Assembly: GCA_001599815.1 (NCBI GenBank)
Contig: BCIA01000006.1
Location: 312,961-376,960 of the forward strand
Length of the DNA stretch: 64,000 nt
Source of the DNA: Furcasterigmium furcatum
Taxonomy: Eukaryota; Ascomycota; Sordariomycetes; Glomerellales; Plectosphaerellaceae
Direction: 5' to 3'
A program made the position numbers and the translations under genes. The notes under the pieces were generated by a model. The model saw nothing but the letters and a program-made list of their open reading frames with translations, did not search any database and was not told the DNA's origin. The number at the start of each line of letters is the position of its first letter. Positions within the stretch are counted from its first letter, which is position 1. This document shows, in pieces, positions 44,442 through 55,102 of the stretch.

Positions 44442-45208
44442 CAGAGCGAATGGACAAGGTCGTTTTCCGTCTGTCGACAACTTCGGTGTTCCAGGCGATG
44501 GGAGCCCATGGTATTTGTGTCTTCCGTGGTTGACGATCTAGCGCTCACAATACGAGGTCGTGCATGAATCCATCCCTGTGTCTTGACCCCCTGATCAACA
44601 GCTCGAGTCAGTAACCTGACTGGGTCGGTCCAGCGCCCGATCGTATTCCTTATTAGCGGGCATTGGCGCCGGAGATTCGCTACCCCTGCGGCAATTCCGG
44701 GATTCTCTGGGTCGAACCAGGCGAGGATCGGCTGCTCGAGTTTGCCTGGGTTCATTAACGGCGGAGAGGAGGCCCACCTGAAGAGTTGAAAACCCGGACC
44801 GGTCTACCATTACGTAGAGTCATGGGAGCGGGTTGCCGCAATCGTAACAAATGCCGACTTGGTTGCTATAAATGGAATCTCCGGACGCGCAAAAGCCGGA
44901 GAGGAGGCCCCTGTGGGTCGGAGATTCGGCATTCGATAGTCCACGAGACGATCTTGCTCCTTGGACCATAACGGCGCGGGTGTTGGCCATGAAGACTCGA
45001 GGATGAGCGCTCTTCAGGCATTCAATGAATTGACTTGATAGACGTGTCAATCGATCGCAGGCAGGCCGGGCCTTTCCTTCAGGTACTGGTCGTCGGGAGA
45101 TACCACCTTCTCCTCTTCATTTGCTGCCACACTGGGTCGAGTCTGATCTCTTGCGCATGACCATCCTCGCAAACACAGCGGATGCTCAAACATCGCACTG
45201 CTGACCCC
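44442..45208. other. Intergenic, nothing recognised
   Basis: Holds the promoter of the subtilase gene and the 3' region of the F-box-like gene. Confidence 0.5.
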
Positions 45209-47053
45209 TCATTTCGTATGCATATACATCGTTATTCCCCTATCAGTGAACCAGACTTCCAATATTCCCCCCGTACTGAGCTGTGTCCAAGTTCTGTTGC
45301 TGTCTCCGCCTGTCGGTACCGTGCCTATAAATACCTCTGTCGTGGGAATAAATCCATCTAGGACCAGAGTGAAGTGAAGGTTGCATACGTTCGAGGATTT
45401 TTCAGCGACATCGAAGCCTAGACGACAACTGCCTAGCGCCCGCTGGGCCCCGTTCTCATAGTCGATGATCAAGCCTTTGAAAGTCCTGGCTGCCGCCACT
45501 CGGTAGACCCAGAGGCATGCAACGGAGTCGAGGACGGCAGATGAGTAGTAGGCATGTGGCGTGAATGGCTGTGTTCGAGGTGTCAGGGTGGTGTGAAAGC
45601 CACCACCGGCAGCATGTTGCGGGAACAACGCCACACAAGTGGTAACCTGATTGTCTCGAGAGTTGAAGACGATGTTTGTTTTCTGCGAAACCTCAAAGAC
45701 GTGGTTTTTGCCTTCGCCGAATTGAGGCCCTGCTGTGTAGTCGCCCAGCAACGTGGATCGAAACTGGTTCATCAGCAAGCGGAAACATTCAGGGACAGAG
45801 AACGCACCAGGTAGCTGCAGAACTCATGGTGTACACGTCTTCTGCCTGAGACTCCGATCTTCTGTCGGATGCCGAACGCCGTTACCGGATCTAGTAAAGG
45901 AAACGGAACGTAGACCCAATTGACAGCATGTCGGATATTCTCTGGTATGCCCCAGAACGTGGCCTCGGCGGACGGGGCACGACGAGAGTGGGCGTGTACA
46001 GCCCAGGTCCAAGGACCAGACATAAACAGCGTCACCCCCGAGCACCCAGAGAGCGTCACAGTAGTGAGCCGCCTAAGCACCGTGGGATTCAGCGCAAGGT
46101 GTGGACGAAACAGCGAGCAATCGTCAGTGGTGGGTGGCGCGGCTCTATCCCAGAGAGGCCAGCTGCTGTGTGCTTTTGTGGGTATAAAGCGACAATAGCC
46201 GTACTATAATGTCAGCGACTACAGTCTTACGGAATATGGTGCTTACCTGGTAGAGAAACGTATCGTTCACGTCTGGATTGATGAAAGTGAAATACCTGCC
46301 GACCTGGGGTTGCTCGGTCAAGGAGGAAATCCTCTCTAGGCATTCAATGCCCCGCGCATCGATGGTGACTCTGATAGGGTCTTTGGAGGGGCTCCCCAAG
46401 ACCGGAGGTGAGCCGCGGCGCCATGATTGCACTGATTGCAGAAGTACTCGCATCCGATCATCCGTCTGGGACAGGTGGGTGACCATGTCCTCCACAGTGC
46501 ACAGGCGCAAGAATTCGCTGGGCGCCGAGAATTCCAAGATCATCATGGCTATGTCCAGGGGGAGTTTCTTCAGCCAGGTTATACTGATGAGCTCTGATGC
46601 TCGAGACGTGAAAAGCTGGAGATTCGGACGGTGGCTGAGAGGCAGAAGTGGGCTCCCAGGCCACGGGTACATGCTAGTCGAAGCCATCCAAAACCGATCC
46701 CACCTGTCCGGGAACTCGGCGAGCTTCCTGTACAGATTGAGGCAAGATACATGTACTGTGCTCGTCTCTGTATTGGCCGCGCAAAGGTTGCAATCTTCAA
46801 ACAGATGGAATTGGTTCCATCCTTGGCACTCGCCGTGGTCAGTGTCGGGAAAACTCAGAGTACCGATGACAATGCAACCATGTGCATCGCCTTGGGGGGC
46901 AGTTTGACTCCTCAGCGCCGCTACTCGATCCGGAAACTCCAAGGGGCAGGCACAGGCGCCGCATCGTCGGTGAAGGCGGACGTGCTGGATCTTGTCGTAG
47001 TCCGAAGGGGAGTCGTGGACCGGGGAAGGGGTATTGGTTCGGCTGTCTGTCAT
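45209..47053 (-). CDS. F-box-like protein, hypothetical
   Basis: Exons 47,053-46,247, 46,203-45,808 and 45,763-45,209 give 585 residues. Introns are only 43 and 44 nt, all phase 0. The frame is open upstream of 47,053 only through TTG, so ATG 47,053 is chosen. Residues 30-110 hold CGACACPLEF and further Cys, suggesting metal binding. Residues 160-195 (LKKLPLDIAMMILEFSAPSEFLRLC) match the LP..I...IL..L pattern of an F-box, implying a role as an SCF ubiquitin-ligase adaptor. The C-terminal half resembles the beta-rich region seen in many unnamed fungal F-box proteins (AEATFWGIPENIRHAVNWVYVPFP). The substrate is unknown. Confidence 0.65.
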
Positions 47054-47340
47054 GCTGTCGTGCTGTGGATGTACGGGGAATGGAATGAATTGAAGAGGTA
47101 GGTCGTGAGCTGAAAAGAAATCTGCGGTAGAAAATCGGAACAACCGAATGTAGGGAACCCGTGAGAGGTTGTCATACGTGATGTACCCTTCCCAATTGGA
47201 CGCCTCAATCCCTCAGACCAAACCCTCCCGTGCGGGGTGTTTGTACACCACCAGCATCCATCTATGCTGGGTCTTCCTCATCGTCTTCCCACGTGACTGG
47301 CTGTGCTGGAGCTGTGCTCCAAGTTCGTGTCGCGAGAGCA

Positions 47341-48147
47341 GACCGCCAGGTGCCGACAGACATCCGGGCGAACCTGCTGTTTCCACGCAGCGACGACTTG
47401 ATCGAGAGGACAGAATGGCTTCTCATCATCTTCGGCATCCAGAACCTGGACGCCGTCTAGCCGATAGACGCATTCCTCAATGTCATCATCCGGGAGAATC
47501 CTCACCACCGCTCGAACCGCTCCTCAGGCCAGCCTGCGCAGTCCTTCAACCTGGACTTTTCGAATGTCACCCCGGAGCAGACCCTGTTCCGCATCCCCAT
47601 CACCAACATGACCAACACCACCGCGCGCTTTACTATCTCCTGGGAATTCGGGTTCGAAGAGCGATGCTTCGACAGTGAGGTTGACTGGCGCGGCGCGGGC
47701 CGGACACACCGGTGGTCCAACGGGCCACGCGGCGGCCGCGGACCCCATGAAGTCGACTTCTACGTGGATGATAGCTCGCTAGTTCCGAACATCACGAGGA
47801 GCATTATCAAGGACTGCGAGGAGCTGAGGGCCGATTCGGACACCGCTGTTCGCATCACCGACCTGAGGCACGATGGAGAGGCCAATCCCGGAGGAATCTG
47901 GGGTTCGACCAGCGGGGAGCAGAAATGTCCCGTCCTCGACACAGAGGTGGAAGCTGACCGATGCTCGTACAGGCCGTTCGCCGAGGAGCTCGCGGCGAAT
48001 GTCACGGAGGAGATCCTCCGCCTGACGGGCTGCGAGGGCACATGGGACTTCAGGGAGGGGTGCCAGCAAGAAGACGCCGTAGCCCGCTTTGGGGCGCACT
48101 GAATGTTTGCTCTGGCTGTGGCCATTGCCGTGGGTTGTAATATGTAA
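47341..48147 (+). pseudogene. DUF7136-type protein gene with two in-frame stops
   Basis: One frame runs through NLLFPRSDD, LLIIFGIQNLDAV, then TAG (47,458-47,460), and continues PIDAFLNVIIREN, SFNLDFSNVTPEQ and FTISWEFGFEERC to QKCPVLDTEVEADRC..FAEELAANVTEEIL. A TGA at 48,100 is followed in the same frame by a short hydrophobic tail (MFALAVAIAVG) and TAA. The FPR...QN opening and the Cys-containing CPVL...C region fit fungal secreted DUF7136 proteins, whose C-terminus is usually hydrophobic. No clean ATG plus signal peptide is present in this frame; a hydrophobic stretch lies in another frame at about 47,250-47,310. Each stop is one C-to-T change from CAG or CGA. I read it as a decayed gene. 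Undetected introns are the alternative. Confidence 0.6.
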
Positions 48148-48377
48148 GTTTAGGGAAGACAAGCTTCATATTGGACTCTGCGATTACACACCCCAACCTT
48201 CGCCCAACACCAAAACCCAACCCTCTCGGGGCTCCCTGTCCTTCCCTGTGAAGTGTATAAAGACAATCCTCACTAGGCGATAACTCCCGTCCATGGGTTC
48301 TTGTGCCGTGCCTAGGTTCTGCCAATATTCGTACATCCGGTATGCCCTGTTCCACATGTCGAGGCCTCCAAAACCTC

Positions 48378-49236
48378 CTAGTTGCCGGTCTGCGTGCCCT
48401 GCTCGACGTAGTTCCTCCTGGGACATTGGCCCGCGTTGTGCCCGGGCATGTGGCAAACGCCACACCCAAGGAGAATGGTGGGGCACCTCTTTCTTTTATG
48501 TCCGGGCATGCCACAAGCTGGGCATCGGGGAGGATTGGTCGGGCACCTCCCCTTGGTGTGTCCCGGCTTGCCGCACCTCTTGCATAGGCGAGGATTGGTA
48601 GGACACCTCAGATGTGTGTGTCCAGACTCGCCACAGCCTTTGCATCCGGGACGTCTGGTAGGGCATCTTCCCTTGGTGTGTCCAGGCTCGCCGCACCCTG
48701 TGCATCGGGTAGGATTGGTAGGGCATTTCATCTTTTTGTGTCCGGGCTCGCCGCACCCTTGGCATGTAGTGGGAAGTCTGCGGACGGGTGCGGCTGTCGC
48801 TTGTGATTGAGCAGGGTGTGGCCGCTCAGCGCAAGCCTGCTGCGTATGGCCTTTCTTGCCACATGATTTACACCGCACGACAGGGCATTGGTGGATGTGG
48901 TGGCCCCTGCGGTTGCAGTATGCACAAGTGAGGAGTTCGGTGTTGGTTGGATTGGTTTGGTTGTCGGACCGGCTCTGGCCACGAGGCGGGTTAGCACCGT
49001 TTCGGAAGACGACCCATCTCCGAGAGCAGTGATCCAACGTACCGTGGGTTGATTGACCTCCGTGAACTGGCGCGGCTCAAGAACAGTATTGAACTGGAAG
49101 CCACCGGCTTGCGGAGACCATGCCTCGTGCAAGCGTGGCTTCTGCTCCTCGGAGTCTTCAACCTTGATCTTGACGTCCTGTATTCACCATGAGTTCGTGA
49201 TCTTCAACCCAATCGCATGGAAATGAGGCGTACCAT
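48378..49236 (-). CDS. Eight-zinc-knuckle (CCHC) protein
   Basis: Proposed exons are 49,236-49,234 (ATG only), 49,177-49,043 and 48,974-48,378, giving 244 residues. The 68-nt second intron has a perfect GTACGT donor and GCTAAC branch. After an acidic N-terminus (KIKVEDSEEQKPR) there are eight CX2CX4HX4C knuckles, from CAYCNRRGHHIHQC to CGVCHMPGHNAGQC. The last six are spaced 20-21 residues apart in a near-repeat with PTNP linkers. Proteins with arrays like this (yeast Gis2, animal CNBP) bind single-stranded nucleic acid and act in RNA metabolism. That role is inferred here. The tiny first exon is uncertain. Confidence 0.75.
48400..48780. repeat. ~63-bp coding tandem repeat (zinc knuckles)
   Basis: Six diverged units of about 60-63 bp encode the knuckles C..CG.PGH....CPTNP of the minus-strand gene. 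They indicate growth of the array by internal duplication. Confidence 0.75.
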
Positions 49237-50260
49237 GCTGAGAGATGAAGAGTCGAATGGTGGTGTTTGCTTGGCTGCTGCGAGACTCGAGAATCGCCCT
49301 TTGTGTACAGTTGACCTCGATGGCAGGGAGGTAAGAGAAAGGTGTGGAGGTCAGGGCGTATGGTAGGTGGGGGAAACCGTTTGCTAGCGCCGATCTGCCA
49401 TGTGGAAGCCACGATCGTGCCGTTCCTGCCCCGCCCTCACCTAGGTACCTACTCAAAGCGCCTTCGCCTTCCGCCGAGCTCCAACACAGTCTCGCCTCGT
49501 GCCTTCTCCCATCCTCTTGGTTCGTCATCTCACCTGTCGAAAGCCATGTGGAAAGGGAGGATCTGATACACGACCAAACACTGTGAACAAAACGACCACG
49601 GGCACGTCGAACAGCCCGGACACGAGCTTGCAGTGGCCTGCTTCCTGTCTCTCAAGCCAACCGCGACCACGAATTCGGCTCTGACGCATCTGCTTCCATC
49701 CCGCCCGGTGCAGAATCCTCACCTTACGCATTTTCACTCTCCCGATACGAATAGGGCCGCGCCCTCATATTTTCTCCCTCCTCGGGCGGCGCTCCCAGCC
49801 TCCACCGGGAACAGCTTTCAGTCGCAGTACTCGTTTTCTGCTCAACTCCATCCACACGACCAGAACACCGTCGACCAAGGCACATGGACGAGCCTGTCCG
49901 CGACGGATATGGTAGTCCTGATCCCAGGGGCGCGCCGACCCCAGAGTCTCTTCGCCGCAAGGCACAATTTGCCTGCGTCATGGCCAGACTGGGACGGGAT
50001 CCATGTCAATATAGATGAACAGAAAGAACCATGGGATGCGCGACGATCACTCCCAGCATGCACATCATCATAGGCTTGAGGTTCGAGGGTTGGATTCGCT
50101 GACTACTTAAGCATCCGCAAATGCTACGGAGATGTCCGACGAAGAGGATAAGCTACGCCATCCTCGCGCCCCATGGAGAAAAGCTACCCCAGCAGCTTCT
50201 TCAACCCCTGACGCAACGGCAGATGGAGAACTGCCCACCGGAGCAAGCACCGCATATGCA
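49237..50260. other. Intergenic, nothing recognised
   Basis: Frames such as 49,633-50,073 (+) show no recognisable domain. An ACCTAGGTACCTAC palindrome lies near 49,440. Confidence 0.5.
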
Positions 50261-50630
50261 CTACGAAGACAATATGTTAGCTACCATCGATGACGGGGCT
50301 CTCATGGTGTTGTAAAACAAGGTGTCGATGTCCCCGAGTCGAATTCTCCCGATCTGACAAGCAAAAGTACAAAATGGAATGTGGAAAGAGTTGAGGGTGG
50401 ACTTACGCCACTGGGGCAGTCACTGTGGCGACCGCAGTAGTTGTTGTTGCCGCAAGACTGGCGTTCCTGCAGGTCCGCCAGGGGGTTGGCGCTATTGTCG
50501 GTCTTTTGGAGCACAAAAGTCAGCGTGGTTGCGCAACACGACTTGATGCCGCACATACCGTGTCCTGGGCGATGGGGCTGGCAAAAGCCAAGGTGGCAGC
50601 GAGAGCGAGAGCGGCGAAGGAGAACTTCAT
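50261..50630 (-). CDS. Small secreted Cys-rich protein (candidate effector)
   Basis: Exons 50,630-50,559, 50,502-50,407 and 50,353-50,261 join in phase and give 86 residues. Intron 1 has GTATGT, CGCTGAC and AAAAG; intron 2 has GTAAGT and CTTGTCAG. The signal peptide is clear (KFSFAALALAATLAFA, cleavage near ASP). A propeptide-like LADLQER is followed by the Cys core QSCGNNNYCGRHSDCPSG. Only three Cys remain after splicing, and the last exon (IGRIRLGDIDTLFY...) has none. In related small secreted proteins more Cys usually follow DCP.., so the 3' end may have been lost or replaced. No promoter anomaly is seen: TATAAAA lies about 105 bp upstream of the ATG. Secretion is inferred from the signal peptide, and function is unknown. 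Confidence 0.6.
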
Positions 50631-50734
50631 CTTAATGATCTGTTCTTGGGTGGTGTACTACTGGTATGATGCTTGATATTGAGCTGAGTCTGTAGTGCTG
50701 TAAGTCGGGACTCAGGGGGCTGGATATGCGTCCA

Positions 50735-50741
50735 TTTTATA
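50735..50741 (-). promoter_or_regulatory. TATA box of small secreted protein gene
   Basis: TATAAAA on the minus strand, about 105 bp upstream of the ATG at 50,630. Confidence 0.5.
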
Positions 50742-52867
50742 GACAGCTGCGAGGCGCAGCCTCTGCTGACCGGAGGTCTTCCGCGCACTCGCCCAAGATT
50801 GTCGATACAACCGTAACAGGAAGCCCAAAACTGTGCCACATTGGCGGGTCTGGGAGAGACTTGCCAAGAGGAAATGACCAACCATATCGACGTACGACTG
50901 CGGCGTAGGGGCATTCGCTCCTTGGGACACGACTTTGTGCGTCGGGGGTTTCGGCTCCGTGTCGGTCTGACATCCCTACCGGGCATCATAGTGGACTCTT
51001 TGCGATACAGACGGAGGGCAGCATACATAAGCCTGAGAAACAGCTAGGTCGGGCCTAAAAAGCGCTATTTGCTTTTCTGGAACATAGAGATCTGAACTCA
51101 TTTCCGAGAATGCCGTACTAGTCTTGCTGTGGCCAGCCAAAAGTTCGCCAACTCAGGCCGTGAGTAACGTGGAGAACCCCGCATCAGCCCAAGACCGCCC
51201 AGTGGCCGCGATAGGAAGGAGAATACTGTGCCGCCCCCTCACAACCCGCTTTGCCAACGCGAAGTTCCAGTTCCAAGAGCCCAGCTTGCCAACCAAGTAT
51301 TGCAACAAGGCTCTCTGGTATTCTTCAGCAGATCAATCCCTGTCAACTGATGCTTCACTTGACCGCGGTGAAACGTACCACACCACCCGGCCGCCCCCAG
51401 AAACAACACCACCTTCCCGATTCCCCTTTCCACATCGACAGATGCGAGGGCGATTGGGCGGTCAGACCAGACGGGCGAGCTGCAGTATCCCGTCGCATGC
51501 TCTTCAACGGCCATGAGGATCGCCTCTGCAATATTGTGTACGCCGCATCAGCGAAAGTACCGGGGGCTGCCTCGACTAGTGTGTTCGACAAGGATGGAAC
51601 GCGCCAGCAGGAGAAATTCCTTTGAGTCTTTCTGAGAAACCTGATTTCTCAAATGGACCGACGCACACGCCGCAGGTAGCCACGTATCTTTTCCATGGCC
51701 ATACGTCTTGGCATTTGCAGGGAGGCATCAATCACAGGCATCTCTCTTATCATTTTCCATCGTTCCAAGAACGCCATGTTCGACATCACATCTGCAGACT
51801 TTTACTACTGTCAAGACACGTGCTTTCCATCAGCACCACGACCATCCCCGGCGGTGGCAATCCTCGACGACAAGAACCGGTGCCGGCAAGTCTACCATGT
51901 CTGTACACGGGCTCCGAGGCCGTTTCCTCATACCTGTTCGGGGGTTGTACCGAACCCCGGGCCGCGGGGGATAAGCGCTGTCACAGTCACAGGCGGCAAT
52001 CGACTGCAGGGTGCGGTCTGCAGTCCAGGGCCAGGACAACCATCGGCACTACCAAGAGCGCTTACTGACGGCATGAAACCTCAGTTCATGCACCCCGCAA
52101 CGCCGCATTCATGTTAGCCTGTGACTAAGTACGACCTTTCCTTGGGATCTCAAATAGCCTTTTGAAACCCAAGCACAAAGCTTTCAGTTATAGTAGGTAC
52201 CTACTAGTGAGTTATGTCTTATGACTCTTGACTGCTGATCCAGCCCCCAGCAATATGGAGTATGAGAGCGGACGGGATCCCGAGGCTTGCTACCGTAGCG
52301 AGCGCGCAGTGGCTGGGAACTCATAGACGATTACATGTTCCGGGTCTTCTTTTCCCGCGTCGACGAGTGTGTAACGGGTAGAGTTGCCTTGTAAGGGTAT
52401 GGAGATCCTTCCATCTGGCGCACAGCCGTTGGTTCAGGGTCTCGGAATCACCCAGTTATCATGATGGATGCCCGCGTCACTGTCCTTAACTTTGGACATC
52501 TGCTGAATAACCTAACATTGATGTTTAGTCATATTATACGTAACCCTGTAGCCCTATACATTTCAAGAACCCAGAACACACTGAGCGCACGGGAGTCGCT
52601 AGTTGCTTTCCCGCGAGACGAGTCGCGAAACTCACGATTCCCACACCTTCCTCCTACTACGCACGCGCGCCCGCAGGTAAGTACGCAAGTACATCACAGA
52701 AAAGAAAACAACTGGCACTTATTTGAGGCAATTGCCAGATTAGGAAATACCAATGCAATCAGTACTGTGAAATCAGTAACCCCCCCGCGACCAGGCACAA
52801 ATTTCTGGGCGGTTGTTCCAACTTGGAATTTCTTCCCCTTCCCCCCTTGGCCCCCCCGTCTCTCACA
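50742..52867. other. Intergenic, nothing recognised
   Basis: Frames at 51,251-51,625 and 51,622-52,117 (+) are open in more than one register and show no known domain. A TAGGTACCTA palindrome lies near 52,195. Confidence 0.45.
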
Positions 52868-52975
52868 GATACGATCAAGCATCACGCGCAGAAACGACCA
52901 AGCATCTCTTGCAGAAACGACCAAGAATCTCGCACGGAAACGGCCAAGCATCCCGCGCAGAACGACCAAGATGGA
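52868..52975 (+). repeat. 23-bp tandem repeat array
   Basis: About four and a half units of 23 bp (52,885-52,907, 52,908-52,930, 52,931-52,953, 52,954-52,975, plus a partial unit before). They share the core GCAGAAACGACCAAG and an ATCTC/ATCCC link. Related copies lie at 8105-8156 and near 25,65x. Confidence 0.8.
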
Positions 52976-53300
52976 AGTATGTATCTCTGTCTCTGTGTCT
53001 CCTCTGCCTACCCCTCTTTCTTGCTCTCTCTTCAAGTCTCTGTCTTCCTCTGTCAACTATTGTCACATGTCCTTTCACCTTGAGTCCCCGGCTTCACATG
53101 CCCCTCCACCAATGTTATTCCCCACGCTCTTCTCATGTCCTTTATACTCGGATGGCCCCCTTTCCCTTGTTCTGGCCACCCCTTGATCCTCCATGACTTT
53201 CGGAGTCTCTGCTCCCAGAGATCCGACCTGCTCTCGGAGTCCCATTCCTCCCCAAACCATCGCCATTGATCTTTCTTGACAAAGATGCTAACTCGAGGTT
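52976..53300. other. Intergenic, CT-rich
   Basis: Pyrimidine-rich on the plus strand with no supported gene. GATGCTAACTCGAGGTTAG at about 53,284 looks like an intron end, so an upstream exon of the next gene may exist. Confidence 0.4.
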
Positions 53301-53314
53301 AGTTCCAGGCTGCC

Positions 53315-53852
53315 ATGACCGCGTGGACTCGCCTCGTGGAGGCCGAGGCCTCTTTCGCCGCTCCGGCCGCGGCTCCGGCTCCGGTGGGGGCAAACCCCCG
53401 GGTGACTCCGTTACCTGTCATTACGTATGTATCTTCCACCCATTTCACTCCCTGCCAGTCTAGGCCGGCTCCTCCCTGGTCCAAGGCTAACTGTGTGTAT
53501 GTATAGTGCAAGAAGAAGGGGCACAAAAAATTCGAGTGCCCGAAGCTCCTGGCCAAGAAGGCCAAAGGGGGTGTCACCAAGACCCCCTGGAGGGCAAGGG
53601 CCCTCCGAAGCCCAGGTCCAACGGGGCCTGGCCGCTGGCCAGGCCAGCATCAACCCCCCGGCTGGACGCCCGAGCGGGACCGACCGCCGCACGCCGCCGC
53701 ACCGCCGCGACCCCGCCCCCGCCATCACCACCACCGCCGCCTCCTCCCCGGCTTTGCCCCCCCGGCGCACCCCCCCTCCCCCCAGCGTCAAGGAGGAAGA
53801 GGAGGACGATGAGGGCGACTCCTCCCCTCTTGCCATAAAGCAGGAGCCCTGA
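53315..53852 (+). pseudogene. Gag-like CCHC zinc-knuckle gene with frameshifts
   Basis: The frame from ATG 53,315 (MTAWTRLVEAEASFAAPAAA) reads through an Ala/Pro linker. In another frame, GDSVTCHY splices across an intron (donor GTATGT near 53,425, acceptor GTATAG at 53,506) to CKKKGHKKFECPKLLAKKAKGG, giving a perfect CX2CX4HX4C knuckle. In a third frame an acidic tail (VKEEEEDDEGDSSPLAIKQEP) ends at 53,852. One-base changes in the C5G3 run near 53,395 and the G5 run near 53,566 would be enough to relate the frames. One knuckle after an Ala/Pro linker recalls nucleocapsid-like proteins of fungal retroelements, but no polymerase or integrase is present. Sequencing error is an alternative. Confidence 0.45.
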
Positions 53853-55102
53853 GGGGCCAAACGTGTCACCATCCAGTCCAAGGACATCCAGCTCGCCCAA
53901 CGGGGCCGTTTTCTTTTGTTCGTTTTTTAAAGGTTCGGTTTGGGGCGGGGGCCGCGGGAGTTTCGGTTTTTTTTTTTCGTGTTTAAATTGATCAGGTCTG
54001 GAATCGCAGCGCATCTTTTGCCCTGTGACCGTACTCCTTCGAGTGATGCCTCCGCAAAGCCTCGTCGGAGGCCAGGAGCGCCTGGCCCTCGGTCTCACCG
54101 TGTTGACTGGCCTCCAACCGAAGCACACCCACGGCTTCCTCGCGGTCGCTGCTTGAAACTCCAGGTACCACCGGTGCCTCGTGCGGCTGGAAGCGGGCCG
54201 TATTCTCTGCTGCCTCTGTGATGTTCTAACCGGCATCGTCCACGAGCGAAGGCGGCGGTGTCAAGGTGGAGAAGCGTACGGGGCTGGGACAACCAACCTG
54301 GTTTCATTCGTGCCGAAACATGGATGCACCTGAAGCTTATGTCCCCAAGTCCGCGAGTCTTGAGCCACGCCGACGGGTCCCAGACCATGGCCTCTTCCAC
54401 CGCCCTCCATTACGGACAATCTGTTACATCCGTCACATGCTGTACCCCACCATATGACGGAAATATCGTGCGTTTGCTTGGGTTGCATGGCGATCAGGGG
54501 ACTTTGGTCTCTGGACTTTGGAATTGTGGTTCTCTTGGCCCGAAAACAACCCGAGAGAGTCCATGTTGGCCGAGCTTGGGATAAGCCCCGAAGAAAACCA
54601 AAGTGATTCTCTCTCAGCTCGGGAAATTTCAGATAAGCATTTCCTGTCACACTGGACTTGATTCATCTGGAACAACGACGGCTTCAAGGCGGAGGCGGGT
54701 CTGGCCTGGTGTGTTTAAAGGCAGGATGGCAGGTCGATGAAGCCCGTTTCTTTTTGTGACAATGCGAACTGGACGCGAGCGCAGGGACTTTGGGTCGCAG
54801 CAGAGTCGTCATTTCGTCAAGCTGGCAAGCATGAAGCTGGCAGTCACGGCCGTAACCCCCGGCCCGGGGTGGGTGCGGAGGATCAGATCGGCGCCACGGC
54901 TGATGTCATGGAGTCCGGTCTCCACTCGGCCGCCCCGGTCCCGTTGACAACAGTCCGACCGGATGAGACCGCGATGGGCTATAAAAGCCAGTTCGTATTG
55001 TAGAATCAGACAGTAGAGACATCACACAGAGCACGCCTCGAGTCGCCATTCTTCCACTACTTCAGTTTGCCCCAGACGATTGACTCCCAACCAGACCAAA
55101 CC
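53853..55102. other. Intergenic, nothing recognised
   Basis: T-rich runs occur near 53,918-53,980. A TATAAAA at 54,980-54,986 serves the next gene. No other gene was recognised. Confidence 0.5.
54980..54986 (+). promoter_or_regulatory. TATA box of secreted six-Cys protein gene
   Basis: TATAAAA lies 117 bp before the ATG at 55,103, in a GGCTATAAAAGCC context. The spacing is suitable for a short 5' UTR. Confidence 0.55.

Noticed and set aside
52868..52975. CRISPR array
   Set aside because: Repeats are directly adjacent with no unique spacers, and the genome is eukaryotic. It is a simple tandem repeat.
52461..53186. 241-codon plus-strand frame
   Set aside because: Crosses the 23-bp tandem repeat and CT-rich DNA. 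No domain, and other frames are equally open.
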